Shown here piece by piece: positions 45,516 through 57,850 of a stretch of 64,000 nt of DNA. The first letter of the stretch is position 1, and the number at the start of each line of letters is the position of its first letter. A model generated the notes under the pieces. That model did no database searches and was not told the DNA's origin. It saw nothing but the letters and a program-made list of their open reading frames with translations. Position numbers and translations under genes: made by a program. Origin of the DNA: Dillenia suffruticosa (lineage: Eukaryota; Streptophyta; Magnoliopsida; Dilleniales; Dilleniaceae); assembly GCA_033439265.1 (NCBI GenBank), contig JAVTVX010000020.1, positions 15,642,001 through 15,706,000 of the forward strand. Direction: 5' to 3'.

Positions 45516-48500
45516 CTATAAAATAAGTCGTTGTATTAGCTCAAGTGATTGTCTGATTTCTTTCATTTCTTCATCTTTTTTTGCAAGTTGCGCTTTGATT
45601 TCTTCGTCTTTCAATGCAAGTTGCGTTTTGAGGTCATTTACTTCTTTATCTAGTTGCATTTCTTTTCTTGAAGCCATCGCGGTAGAAGATGGACCTGGTG
45701 TGTACATTCTGCTCAATGATCCCATCCCAAGGATTCTTCCCCTTTTTATCCCACCAGATGCCTCTAACCACAAAGCCATACTATCAACAGATGGCTCAGA
45801 TAAGGGATCATGATCAGCACTACTTGAATTCGTCAACAAAAGTTCATTATATTTTTCCTGTATTATTAAGACAAAAATAAAAAAAAATACAATAAAACTA
45901 TAAGAAAAAACAATTACAAGGTCATGAATTCAACTAATTGATCACGTATGATAGAATTAAAAGCCGTCGTATTGCATTGATGCCATCGCTTGAAAAGAAC
46001 CTATCACAAAGTGATTCAAAGTTATGGTTATGGGCAGAGCTACTATACTATACCAAGAGAAAGAGAAAGAGAACTCAAAAGTCAAATTTTTGCCGAGGAA
46101 ATTGCATTCTAGTTTTCTAACATGGAGTGTGTCCCAAGTATAATATATATATATATATATATATATGACTAAAGAGAATAATTCAGAAAACTAAATTAAG
46201 CTAAATCGTGCTTATAAGTACTTAATTCATGCTATAATCATAGACAAAACTCATGCTGGAATTTTTTTTAGTGGTAAATTATTTAAAAACTTCAAATTTA
46301 TCTCTTTTAAAGGAAATATGTCAATTACAGTGTAACAAAAGTCTTATCATACGTAAAAATATATTAATTAAAAGAATAATTTGCACCGGGTTGGTGGGTT
46401 GGTAGCTATGCTAAGAAATAAAATTACAGAAAATCTAAACTTCCTTGGTTGACTCTTGATTGACTCAATAACACGTTAGACTAAGTACAATTTGACAATT
46501 GCTCTTTTGCAACCATATGACCACCATAGCTACTTGACAATAACACTAACTTTTACTGAAAAAATTTTCTCAAATAGTTATTTTGGTTCTGATCCAAATT
46601 TTGGTTTGATATGATTTTTTTAGTTTCAATGATTTTTACCCATTTTTACTATTCTTTTCATGGCTTGATTTCAATAGTGGTGTTAAAATTAGACAAAAAT
46701 CAATTTCATGTGGTTGATGCTCCTTAATTGAAAATTTGAGTATGTCTAATTAAATAAATCCCAAAGTTAATGTTGCATATATACACAATGGTACCACTGT
46801 CATTTTCAAAGCAATAAATCAATAAAAAATAAATAAATTAAAAAGTCAAAAGAAAAAGTATAATATAAACAATTCTGAGTGTTATGTTGCTATCTTTTCA
46901 TTAGAGAGGCTTATGCCCACCGCCAAAGAAGAATTCTGAATTGGTGTGTATCTCGGTATGAGTTTTTTCTCTAAAAAACTTACTGTTCTATTTTCTTCTC
47001 TCAAGAACTTACTGTACTAATTTTTTGCACCGCGACTTTGAAATATAGACCCCCATGTATATATTATTGTCAAGATTATTATGCACCCCTTTTTTATTTT
47101 CACCAGCTACAAAATTGGTAAATAAACAATCGAGAGAGAGAGTCCTTTGATATGTACAAGAAAATTAGACAATATCAAGGATAAAGTAAAAGAGATTATG
47201 TTCCGGTCTCAAATTTGATTGATTTGGGAGTTTATAATGATTATTTTTCAAGTGAGCTGACAAAATTGTTCCTAACCATATGAACAGGGACTTGTCTAGC
47301 TAATTTTGAGTGTCAATTATATGAAAGAAAGGAATCATTAAAGCTAGAAACACTTAAAACAAAAAATCATGGTTCGATTTGAGTAATAAATTTATTAGCA
47401 GGATCACAAGTTTTTATATAATTCATGAAATGACAACATGTTAATATTCTGGATTTACCAAAGCTGATGAAAACCCCAACAAAATATGTCATTTTCTTTG
47501 GTCATTTTCACAAAGGGAAGAGCCAAAAATCAATCTATCCATCTACACTTTCGATGCATTAACCTATGGGAAACAGAAAGATATTTGAGAGAAAAATGAT
47601 GAGACCCAAACTTATAATTATCAGTCCCTAGGTCCAAACCTGGAAAGATCTACCGGTACAACATGATCATACCTCCTAGGTTAGCCTATAAAATTTCTCA
47701 TTACCATTACCAATAGGAATCCACCAGCCAACACCAAAATACCAAAATGTCCTTTCCTCCTTTTCTCTGATAAGATTCTATGGATGCAAAATCCAAAAGC
47801 AATTACTTTGATTAATAAAAATCAAAATTATAATGTATGCTTGGGGAAGGAAGACCATTTAGATTATATCATATTGTATTAAAAAAGGAAGGAAAAATAG
47901 ATGCATGTATATTTATCGTGCAAGAGAATGAGAAATCTAGGCTTATGAAATTGCAATTTTAATTGTCAAAGTTTCAATTACATACCGATATTACTTTTGC
48001 TCTCTCCCCACTCCAAGTGTTGTCCTTCTTTTGAAATGTTCGCTCAAAAGTGTCGATATATGATGGCTCAAATCCGTTTTCCTTGGCCTAAAAAAAATTT
48101 AAAAAAGAATCATTTAAAGTTAACAATAATAATAAAATAATAAAAAAGGAATTAAATGGATTAAATAAAAATGTAAGTGTTTGAAATAGTTATCAATCTT
48201 TTTCTATATTCATCGACATTGATTGACCCCCCCGCGTAAGTGGCAGATGCTTGCCTGGAATTACAAGATCTGTTCCTTTTATTCTGCTCACTTCCTTTTT
48301 TGTTATCGTCGGACTCCCAAATTGCCAACATTCTTACCCAATTTTCCTCCATGATGCAATTCGGTTTCTTCCGATTTGTTTTGGCTTTGTTGATCACATT
48401 TTGAATGTGATCACTGGCTTTTTTTTTTGAAATTTTTTCTTATCTCAGTCTCTTCTGATTCAGCCCAACTAAACCTCCGCTGCAATAAACAAAGAAACAA

Positions 48501-48965
48501 TTATCCTAATTAAGGCAAAAATTTTAATTGATGTATCAATTTAAAGATAAAATTTACCTTAAATTCTCTCTACCACAATTCCTTTGTTTCATTCTTTGTG
48601 CTTGTGTAATTCATTGATATCCCTCCCCAATGATTATTAACAATTTTATTTATAATACGCACCACATATATTGGGTCTGAGAATCTATATATAAACAATT
48701 TATAAATGAGCAATGATAAATAATTAAGATAAATTAAAGAACCATATATATAAATAAAATAAACAAATGAAGTAAAATTTTAAAATTTAATACTTACGAA
48801 TCTCCACAAGCAGATATGAAGTTTCGTTCTATACTTGTATCCCCCACATCATTTGATTGTTGCACAGAAGATGAATGTGCAACTGATGGGGCTGAAGTGG
48901 AAGGACAGGGGGAAGAGGACGGCGAAGGGGAAGGAGAAGGGGAACATGTCCTCCACGTTTATACT
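45516..48965 (-). pseudogene. CACTA TnpA-like gene (Transposase_24 type), five exons proposed
   Basis: TnpA-type proteins bind the subterminal repeats. Exons proposed on the minus strand: a Pro-rich piece (about 48,965-48,797); 48,676-48,558 with NHWGGISM and a TAG where WWREFK is expected; 48,479-48,187 with RFSWAESEETEIRK, INKAKTNRKK, ENWVRMLAIW, NKRNRS and EYRKRL; 48,087-47,986 with ENGFEPSYIDTF; 45,857-45,516 with KRGRILGMGSLSRMYTPG and a Lys/Glu-rich coiled coil. The acceptors of exons 2-5 all read CAG or TAG. The donor after EYRKRL reads AT instead of GT. The last intron is about 2.1 kb (45,858-47,985) and has a (TA)n run at 46,141-46,166. With a nonsense codon and a lost donor, the gene is probably dead. 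Exon 1 is weak. Confidence 0.75.
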
Positions 48966-49317
48966 AATAAGCATAAATGTTAAACAAATGACAAAAATAA
49001 CAATTGCATGTTTTAACAATACATAAGAAAGGGCATGAAAAACTTACCATATTCAAACTTTTGTATCCGATAAAATGTTATCAAGAGTCCAACTACCAAA
49101 CCCAAATTATCTACAAAAAAAAGCAAAATATTAGGTTTGGGATGCGAACATCATTTAAAATTAGAGAAATACAAAATTAGTGATTGGTAAAAGTATAAGC
49201 ATATGTGTAGATAAATAAATAAATGATGTATAACAAAGATAATTATATCATAAGGAAGCAAATTGAAATGTATTACATTGAGCATATCTATGTGTACAAA
49301 ACTAAACTTACCCGGTT

Positions 49318-52300
49318 TCAAAAATCAAAATTTTCATTATCATCTCCACTTTCACATTCATCTCCATCACCATCACCATCCTCATCATCATCCCCATCCT
49401 CATTCTCAGTATGAAAATCTAATTCTTCATCGTCATCCCCACAAATTTCATTTGGATCGACATCTATAATTGCTCCACATGGATCTCATAAAGTTGAAAT
49501 ATCATATTCCTCCGTTTGAATCGTGTTAATAACTTTTTCTTGTTGATATGCTATATCAACCCAATGCTCTTCAATTTTTTTCCGTGCTTTTGTTTTGCAT
49601 ACAGCCCACTAATCAGTTTTTTCATGTTTCAAACTAGGATATGATGCATAATATACTTGAATTCCTCACTGTGCCATGGTTCATATTTCTTATACTTGTT
49701 CTTATGATTTATTTCAACAAAATTATACTTTGGATGCACCTTCATTCCTTTGATGGGGTCAAACCAAGTGCACTTAAATAATTCCACTCGCAAATCTGCT
49801 CCAGAATACTCTATCTCTATGATTTCATCCAATAAATCATAAAAATCATCTTTTACACTTCCATTGTTGGATGACCGAACACATTCCCCACTATTCATTG
49901 TGACTTTTTCAATTCTATATTCTTGGGTGTGAAAATTAAACCCATTTATAAAATATGATGGCCAAGTTCGTACATATGAATTTGGACCCCATGATAGATG
50001 ATAGAACAATCTTTGTTCAACTTGATCAGCATTGGCATGAACCTAAAGGAAAGTGACCAAACTATTATCGTTAAGTAATGAATATAAAAACAAAATATGA
50101 TGGGAACTTGGTAGATAGGTAACTTACATATGTTTTGAACCATATTGTAAATTCCTCATCGCACAAACGATCAAACTCCTTGTTAGGTAGTTCCGAAAAT
50201 GAGTTTTGAAAAATCCTATCATAAAATATCACTTATATATTATATAAATTTTTTACCCAAATAAAATATGTAAGGACTGCTTCATTTCTTGACCAGTTAA
50301 AACTATATACTTACTCGAAATATGCTCCCACTTCTGGACAGTTCAATAAAATATATGTATGGGCTGCTAGCAATTCTTGACCAGTTAAATATCTTCTCTT
50401 TCATGCTCCATTAGTTTGACCAAGATAATTGAAAATAAAAAATTATGAAAATTGGGATTAATAGGGCTCTCGTCATTTTTTCCTGCTCTTCACCTCTTGC
50501 ACTGTACGTGAGGCTCAAAATAATACGATATAAATGTTGTCACTTCCTCCACAATATATGCATTAACAATAGAGGTTTCAACCCATGCCTTATTCTTTAC
50601 TTTTTTCTTTAAATGATATAAAAATCTAATAAGAAAAAAAATTAGAAGATTATAAAAAGAAATCTGTAAAGAAGTATTATTTTGAAACAAATAAGATAAA
50701 TATTTCACCTCTCAAACGGATACATCCATCGAAATTGGACGGGACTTGCAACTTTTGCCTCATAAGGCAAGTGAACTAAGAGATGTTCCATAGAATCAAA
50801 AAACGATGGAAGAAATATTCTTTCTAAGTTGCATAGAATAATTAGAATATCTCTCTCTAGTTTCTCCATGTGTGATAAGTTTAACACTGTTGAGCAAAGG
50901 TCATGGAAAAAAATACTTAACAATGTACTGGCACTCTAGACAAAATTTGGTAAAAGTTCTTTAAACACAATTGGAATTAGTCTTTCCATAAATATATGAC
51001 AATCATGACTCTTCAAACCTGTCAACTTGCACTCCTTCAAATCAACACATCTCCCAAGGTTTGAAGCATATCCATTAGGAAACCGCACAATTTTCAACCA
51101 CTTACAAACAATCCGTCTCTGATCCTTGTTCAATGTATAAACTGTCTTTGGTTTTGGTCCCTTACTACTTGCATCCACATCTAGTATAGACCGATTACAA
51201 ACAACTCTGATATCTTTTCTTGTACTCAAGTTATCTTTTGTTTTTCCAAAAATATCCATAACTATATTTATAACATTATCAAAAACATTCTTTTCAACAT
51301 GCATGACATCGAGATTATGAAGCAGAAGATGGATTTTCCAATATCGTAAATCCCAAAATATACTCTGTTTTGTCCATTTATGCGTACTTCCATATCCAAC
51401 AGTGGTACCATGAAGGTTTTCAATAGCAGATGGAAAGTTATGCACTTGTTCCCAAATTTGATCACCAGTTAATCTCAAGGGTGGAGGTGCTTTTTCAACC
51501 CTATCTTTAATGAACTCAACTTTATTTCTTCTGAATGAATGATTTAGTGGTAAAAATTGTCTATGACAATCAAAATAGCTCGCCTTCTTACCATATTTTA
51601 ATCTGAATGACTTTGATTTCTGCATACATATCGGACATCCTAAGATCCCAGCTGTACTCCACCCAGATAACATACCATAAGCTGGAAAATCATTTATCGT
51701 CCAAAAAAGAGCAACCTTCATTAGAAAGTTCTGATCAAAATGGACATCATATGTATAAATACCTTCATCCCATAGTTGTTTTAACTCTGTAAGCAGTGGC
51801 TGCATATAAATATCTATTAATTTTTTTGGATTCTGTAGGCCAGGCACGAACAATGTCAAAAACATATATGGCGTTTTCAAACACATCATACCAGGTGAAA
51901 GATTGTATGGAGTTAAGATAATTGGCCAACATGAATACGTTTTTCCCGATTTGCCAAATGGAGCAAAACCATCAGCATAAAGATCCAATCTAATGTTTCG
52001 AGACTCTTTTGCAAACTCAGGATATATTCTATCAAAATGTTTCCATGCCTCTGCATCTGAAGGATGACACATTAGACCCTCTTCTGTTTGATGGTTTGCA
52101 TGCCACATCATGTGTTCAGCAGTGGTGTTAGATGCATAAAGCCTTTGCAATCGGGGGATCAAAGGCAAATAAAACATTTGCTTATATGGTTTCCGCTTGT
52201 TCCGACCCGGCCTCCTACTACTCTTGTACCTAGAATGGTTACAAAATTTACAAAATTCTGTATTTTCATCATCCCTCCAATATAACATATAACCCTGACT

Positions 52301-52972
52301 ATATATATCAATCCTTACTACAGGAAGACCCAAGTCTTTTACTAACTTTTTCATATCGTAAAGATCAGTTGGGATGATGTGATTACGAGGCAATACTTCT
52401 CAAATTACTTTAACAAATTCATTAAAGCATTCCTTAGACACATTATATTCTACCTTGATATTTAACAGTCTTGATGTCACTGATAACTTAGTATGAGTGT
52501 CACAACCTCCCCACAAAGGTTGATCTGCAGCTTTCAATACTTTCCCAAACTGATCAGACAAAAAAGTCTCATTACTTGCATTCTCATCGACACCTATTAC
52601 TTCTACCTCCTGCAATGGTTCTGCATCACTAATATACACTTGTTCAAATATTGGAGCAGAACTGGTACTTGCATGGTTCGATTGTAAAACAACATTATCA
52701 GTTGCATCAATTATCATTCTCTGATATGGGTTTAAATGGTCGTAATCATATTCTCCTCTATTGGAAAATTGTCTACTTCTTTCATATTCTTTCTCAGATA
52801 TAAACAGTTCACCATGACAAATCCAATTATAATAATTCGGAGTAAAACCAAATCTATAAAGATGTTCCCTAACTTTATCACACACATAAAATTTACCATT
52901 ACTGTACTTCCTACAATGACACCTTAACTTATTTCCATACATGAACTCAACTTTACTATTAGCGAAATCCAA
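49318..52972 (-). pseudogene. CACTA TNP2-like transposase (Transposase_21), broken
   Basis: The order matches plant TNP2/TnpD: N-terminal Transpos_assoc domain (CRKYSNGKFYVCDKVREHLYRFGF ending WICHGE; quoted span trimmed by motif: CHCRKYSNG, HLYRFGF, WICHGE); Transposase_21 core with LYASNTTAEHMMWHA, RLDLYADGFAPFG, GCPICM, DVMHVEKNVFDNV; DUF4218 with LCNLERIFLPSFFDSMEHL and SPVQFRWMYPFER; KNKAWVETSIVNAYIVEE; DUF4216 with WFDPIKGMKVHPKYN; and an acidic tail ending NFDF at 49,318. In-frame stops are seen at 52,400-52,402, 50,936-50,938, 49,610-49,612 (Trp expected in DWWAV) and 49,486-49,488. The enzyme would cut the CACTA ends. The family call is firm and the gene cannot make full-length protein. 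An intron probably lies near 50,640-50,705. Confidence 0.9.
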
Positions 52973-54406
52973 AATTGTTCCAACCCAATACGAAACTCAT
53001 CGGTCAATCCTCGATGGTCAGGTAAATTCTTATTATATATCCACGCTCTATCATTTTGCATCATCTCTCTACGAATTAAAAAAAAAAACAAAAGCTTTGA
53101 GAAAAGGCAACAGACTTATATGCACAAGATTTATTTGAATAAATAAACAAGCTCTCAATTTATCTTTTTTATTTTTGCAAGAGAGAACTTTTAAAAGGAA
53201 AGATAATTATGAACAACCATATCTAAAAATAAATAGAGATTTTAATTTTAAATTCTAACTTGGTAAGAACCATAGGGTAGAGAACTCCAAAAACATATAA
53301 AACATATGTGGGTCAATTCCATAAAAAATGTGCTAATAATTTAAAATAATCAAGTATGGATTAAGCCAAATATTTTCCATCTTATTCACAAAGTAGTCGC
53401 AAGACAAACAGTTAACCTACTTCTTCAACAACAACATAGAGATTAATTGATTAAAAATCAACACCCAGACAAACATAGAGATTATTTGATTAAAAATCAA
53501 CACCCAGACAAAAGTTAACCTATTCAACATAAACTAAAATTAAACACGGATAAAGTGGTACAAGATTAGGTTTAGTAAGCAGTATCATTACTCAAGTCAC
53601 TGGTCACTGAAAGGAGGATTAGAATAAACTAGAGATATTATCTTAACATTTCCAAGAAATAAAGGTGAGTATCACGCAGTTTCAAATGTATTTATGGGTT
53701 AAATTAGTTAACAATGTTTAAAAATATACGGTTTTAAAAATCTCTAAAAATCTCTTAAAAACAAATCTTAGAGAGGCATATTGTCGAACATATTTTATGC
53801 GTTATTCATACACTTATTTGATCGAACTATTTGGATTGATTTATATTTCCATCCAGAAGATGAGGAGGTGGAGAAGAGGAGAGAGGGAGAGAAGATGAAC
53901 CTGATAGATGAGCACGGATGAGAGAAAAGCCTTTGTGGATTTATATAAAGATGAAGCTAAGACAGAGAGAGGATAAGATGAAGAGAGAAGGCAGTGTCAA
54001 AGCTGAACCTATATCGAGGAAGAAACCATCAGAAAAGATTAAGAAAAAAAGAGAGAAAGAAGATGAGGTGGAGAAGAGAAGAGAGAGGGAGAGCAAACGA
54101 ACCTGAGAGATGATCCGAGAAACCTTCACCGCTAAGTTAATTTGAGATGAGGTGGGAGCTGGTTGCTGCGATCGAGCATATGGCAACGACCGATGACGAT
54201 CAGGGATGAGGATGGTCAGGAATGAAGGATGCGATGCGACGGAGAGAAGATGCAAGGAAGCTACGGGAGTTGTGGCAATTAGGGTTGTCGTGTAAAAAAG
54301 AGAAACAAATCTAAGAATAAGAACAATTTAGTACAAGTTCGCAATAGGGACGGAAGAGTGAATCCGTCGCTAAGTCCGATTATTAAGTCCAATTATGAAA
54401 ATAGTG
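52973..54406 (-). other. CACTA right end: 5' region of the transposase gene
   Basis: AT-rich leader sequence, then a GA-rich patch (53,855-54,115) in which a segment with GAGGTGGAGAAGAGAAGAGAG is imperfectly duplicated (53,860-53,925 and 54,060-54,115). Short GACGGA/CCGTCGCTAA motifs sit at 54,350-54,372, then TAGTG at 54,402. The promoter of the transposase gene should be here; I cannot place it. Confidence 0.45.
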
Positions 54407-55529
54407 AATTCTTCGCTTGCTACTCACACACTCTTAATCTTCTTACTATTATCATCAATTATATTCAAAATTTCATTTTACTAATTTTCTAATACTTGCT
54501 CTTCATTACTATTATCATCACTTATATTCTAAATTTCTTTTTATTAATTTCCTAATAGTATTAGTATTAGTATAAGAATTAAATACATTATTTATTTTTT
54601 TTCAGAATACAAATGAATGAGAAAAAAAATTATTTAAATTTTACCTTCCCTTTATCCCTTTTATCACTTACAAACACTTAGTCAGAAACCTTTCACTTAG
54701 AAAGAAAAAGTAAAAGATCTTTTTGATATTTTCATCTATTACAATATACTCCAATCTACTAACCCTAAACCCGTATTATTTTTAAAACTCTTCCGTTCCT
54801 GACACAAATTTTCACACAATTTGTCAATAACCATGCATATCAATTTAAAATTCAAAATTTTGAATTGAATCTTGCAATTTAATTTACAATTTAATTCAAA
54901 ATTTTTAATTTAATCTTGCAATTCAAAATTAAAAGAAACAAAATTAATACATATCAAGTGTTGTGTAACTATAAACAAACAAGAAATCTTATCAATTCGT
55001 TGGTTATTTAATTTTGATTTATAATTCCTTATATTTAAACCAAACCTTTTTTTAATTCCACCAAAAGATAGTATATTTAAACCAAACTAAAAATAAATTT
55101 TTGGAGCCAATATTTTTCATTTTCCGCGCCAAAATGAATTTAAAACTTTCTGCCAATATTAATTTAATTACCTAGCAAAAATTAAAAATAACAGTCACAT
55201 CTCTTGACTAAATAAAAAATTTAAGATGGTCACGTAAAGTAATATAAAAACTAAGGATTTGTTTGGGTTAAGTAAGAGGGTTAAGTAAGAGGGTTATAAG
55301 AGGGTTTGTAAGAGAATAATATAGTTCTGATATGATATAGTGTAGATCATCATAATTTTGATTCCTGAGTAATTTATTTTTGATTTTTGAGTAAATGTTA
55401 AAAGCTCAAACAAAAAACAAAAGTTTTTGAATAAAATGAAAGTTTGGTGGTTTTAAAATAACATATTAAAACCTTCTAAAGGTTTCAAAAAATTTTGAGT
55501 AATCGTTAAAATCTCAAATAAAAATTTTG
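54407..55529. other. AT-rich interval, no gene seen
   Basis: No credible frame. A short tandem GGGTTAAGTAAGA repeat lies at 55,266-55,290. Confidence 0.5.
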
Positions 55530-56040
55530 CTGGCGGGCGCCAAGCCAGGACCCCGCACTCCCCTTGCATGTGCGGGCGCCTGGGCATCCGACCTGGCATG
55601 GTTGGGAGCCCGCGCTGCCCTTGCATGTGTGGGCATGAGCGGGCGCACGGGCCCCCAGGCTCGCATGGCCGAGAACCTGCGCTGCCCTTGCATGCGCAGG
55701 CATGAGCGGGCGCATGGGGGCCCGGGCTCGCATGGCCTGGAGCCCGCGCTGCCTTTGCATGCGTGCCCTTGCATGCGCGTGCCCTTGCATGCACGGGCAT
55801 GAGCGGGCGCACGGGCACCCGGGCTCGCATGGCCGGGAGCCCGCGCTGCCCTTGCTGCCCTTTCAGCTTTTGTATGCCCAGCGTCACTAGCTTGGCTTGG
55901 CCGGGCGTCGACACTAGCTTCGCCGGGCGCTTACGCAGCCCCTTTCACGCATGCCCTTCCCAGGCTCCGCATGCTGCATGCTCGCATGCCACGCTGTGTG
56001 GCATGCGTGGGTGCCAGCCGTGCATGGGCGGCCCGATTGC
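55530..56040. repeat. GC-rich island with 67-bp tandem repeat
   Basis: An abrupt GC-rich block in AT-rich surroundings. A unit beginning CCTTGCATG and containing GGCATGAGCGGGCGCA and GGCTCGCATGGCC repeats with 67-bp spacing at about 55,619, 55,686 and 55,753; a truncated unit precedes at 55,562 and a full one follows at 55,783 after a 30-bp partial. Reading frames on both strands are long only because stop codons are rare in GC-rich repeats; none looks like a protein. Confidence 0.8.
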
Positions 56041-56465
56041 ATAGGAACCAATTTTTTAATAATATAAACGTAAAAGAAATTTAAAAATGAAATAAATAAG
56101 ATAAATAAGATAAATATTTTACATTTAATATTTACATTTTTATGGTACATGAAAGAAAAAAAATGATACACGAAACTTCTTAAAAAAAAGGAAAAAATAT
56201 GGAATTATGGAAATTGAACTTTCGGTTGAAATTTTTTTGGTCTCGGTTCAGTGGTTGGTTGTGAAAGTGATGTAGTTCCATGAGTCGAAGAAGCAATCCC
56301 AACAGTCCTGGTCCCAACAGAGGATGGTATTCCTCTTATCACTTCATCGATACGAAAATGGTTTGGATCATGTGTCAGATGTGTCAATTTGGGAGGAGAA
56401 GCAAATGAAGACCTTCGAGGACGAGGACGAATGACGAATGGGTAGGCCGGGTAGGCAAAGCTCCC
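56041..56465. other. Interval between GC island and decayed gene
   Basis: AT-rich to 56,200, then sequence that may be the eroded 3' end of the minus-strand gene at 56,466-57,850 (short frames with Ser/Thr/Pro-rich content). Confidence 0.35.
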
Positions 56466-57850
56466 TGGTTACGCGGTTGCGGAGGAAGATGGTCCTGATT
56501 GCGTGGTTCCGAGCTGCAAATGATCTCGTATAACCCTAATAAAATTACTATTCACCCCTAGATCCGCCTCCATATTCATCATGCGACCTACCATTTTCAT
56601 ATGATCTTCCTGGTTCTGTTCCTTAAAATGATGATCATGCCGCCTAAATTCATCAAAATTATGCCTTAATTCACTCACTTGTGTTTGCATTTGTCCAATT
56701 TCTTTTCATGATTCTCCCACTTCACTCCGAACCTCACCAACTTCACTATAAACCTGTCCTACTTCGCTGCAAACACTATCTAACTGTAATTTCATATTAT
56801 TCATATATTCGAACAATTCTTCCCACCTTCTTTTTTCAATTTCATTTATATTATCATCGTCACGAAAATCATGAACTTCTTCAGCTCCTTTCGCCCATGG
56901 CACTAGTTCTGGCTCTAGCTCTGGCTCTGGCTCTAGTTCTGGTTCGGGCTCTGTAATACCTCTTTTTTTTATATTTATCCAAATACCATTTTCACATACC
57001 CAATAAACTCGTCCTAAAGTTCTATAATTTATACTATTTTTAATTATATTTAATTGTAAATGATTTTCTTTCTCTATCATTTATTCCGTAACTTTTCAAA
57101 ATACCACTCACCATACTACAATATGATAAATTATTATTAGAATCTTTTGAAGATATCATAAAATAAGGAAGTAAAAAATATAAATCTGGATTTTTTCTTT
57201 CAATTATACGTGCCATTAACCAAAAATCATCTCTAGTAATAAATGTATAATTTCCGGCCCGTGGTTTAATAACATGTATAATGAGAAAATGAAGAATTCT
57301 TTCTTGAAAATTTAAATCAGTAGCATTTGTACTAAAAAATTCTAAATTATCATTATTAAAAACTATTTTAGCATCCATTAATATTTCGGTATTTAAATAC
57401 ACAACACAGTCTTCGTACTCTGTCCAACAAAGATCGGCCTCTCTACATATCATCTTAGGAGTCACTTTAATTATTTCACCATCAAAATAACTTTTAAAAC
57501 TACACGAAATAATATTCCCATCGATAACTACACAATCATTATCCATTGTTTTTATGTTATTAAAAAAAATTCTAACAACGTTCTCATAAATATTTGTATC
57601 TGGATTAAGAATCCAAGACGAACAAATCTCTTTTAAATAACTTCCGTACTCAAAATTTATACTATCTAAAAAATTCCAATCAATTAATCTACCCAAAGTA
57701 ATATTTCTATGAGAAAATATCTTTTCAAATAGAATTTTTTTTTCATAGATGGAAAGTGTTTGTTTTCTTCTGAAACCATCGTAATTCTTTTTGCTTTTCT
57801 AGACGAGGAGGCTATTTGAGTTGGTGAGTTTGGAGAGCACTGAAGAGGGG
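56466..57850 (-). pseudogene. Decayed gene resembling the putative plant transposon protein family
   Basis: The main frame (57,696-57,040) has the layout I associate with PF20167-like plant transposon proteins: GRLIDW start, YENVVRIFFNN, a VIDGNIISCSF strand region, FQERILHFLIIHVIKPRAG, then DDFWLMARII and LPYFMIS. In-frame sequence continues upstream to about 57,850 (KQTLSIYEKKILFEKIF, SSRKAKR). A shift near 57,060 leads to a second part (57,080-56,706) with GRVYWVCENGIWINI, an alternating Glu-Pro repeat and a coiled coil with SEVGQVYSEVGEV. A TGA at 56,706-56,708 is followed in frame by more coiled coil (56,690-56,469). These proteins occur with plant mobile elements and their function is unknown. 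The family call is from memory of its layout, not a search. Confidence 0.55.

Larger units (their letters stand above)
44262..54406 (-). mobile_element. CACTA (En/Spm) DNA transposon, degenerate
   Basis: The left terminus is CACTACAAAAAAAA at 44,262, followed by a dense GCGACG subterminal array. Minus-strand genes resembling TnpA and TNP2 lie inside. The right terminus is placed at TAGTG (54,402-54,406), preceded by GACGGA and CCGTCGCTAA motifs (54,350-54,372), but the match to the left terminus is weak beyond the first five bases. Left flank GAA and right flank AAT do not make a 3-bp duplication. Genes run right to left, so the transposase 5' side is on the right. Both genes are broken, so the element is non-autonomous. 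Confidence 0.85.

Noticed and set aside
48835-49026. Plus-strand frame with Lys/Gly-rich protein
   Set aside because: It is antisense to the probable Pro-rich first TnpA exon; its composition comes from a GGGGAAGG-rich repeat.
49223-49469. Ser/His-rich plus-strand frames
   Set aside because: Antisense to the Asp/Glu-rich tail of the TNP2-like gene.
49630-52972. Several separate host genes on the minus strand
   Set aside because: The frames join into one TNP2 layout (Transpos_assoc, Transposase_21, DUF4218, DUF4216) split by nonsense codons and an intron.
55562-55850. CRISPR-like array
   Set aside because: The 67-bp units are contiguous and diverged with no unique spacers, in a plant genome context.
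55453-55914. Long overlapping reading frames in the GC-rich block
   Set aside because: The frames are open on both strands because the 67-bp GC-rich repeat has few stop codons. The predicted proteins are repeat translations with no domain.
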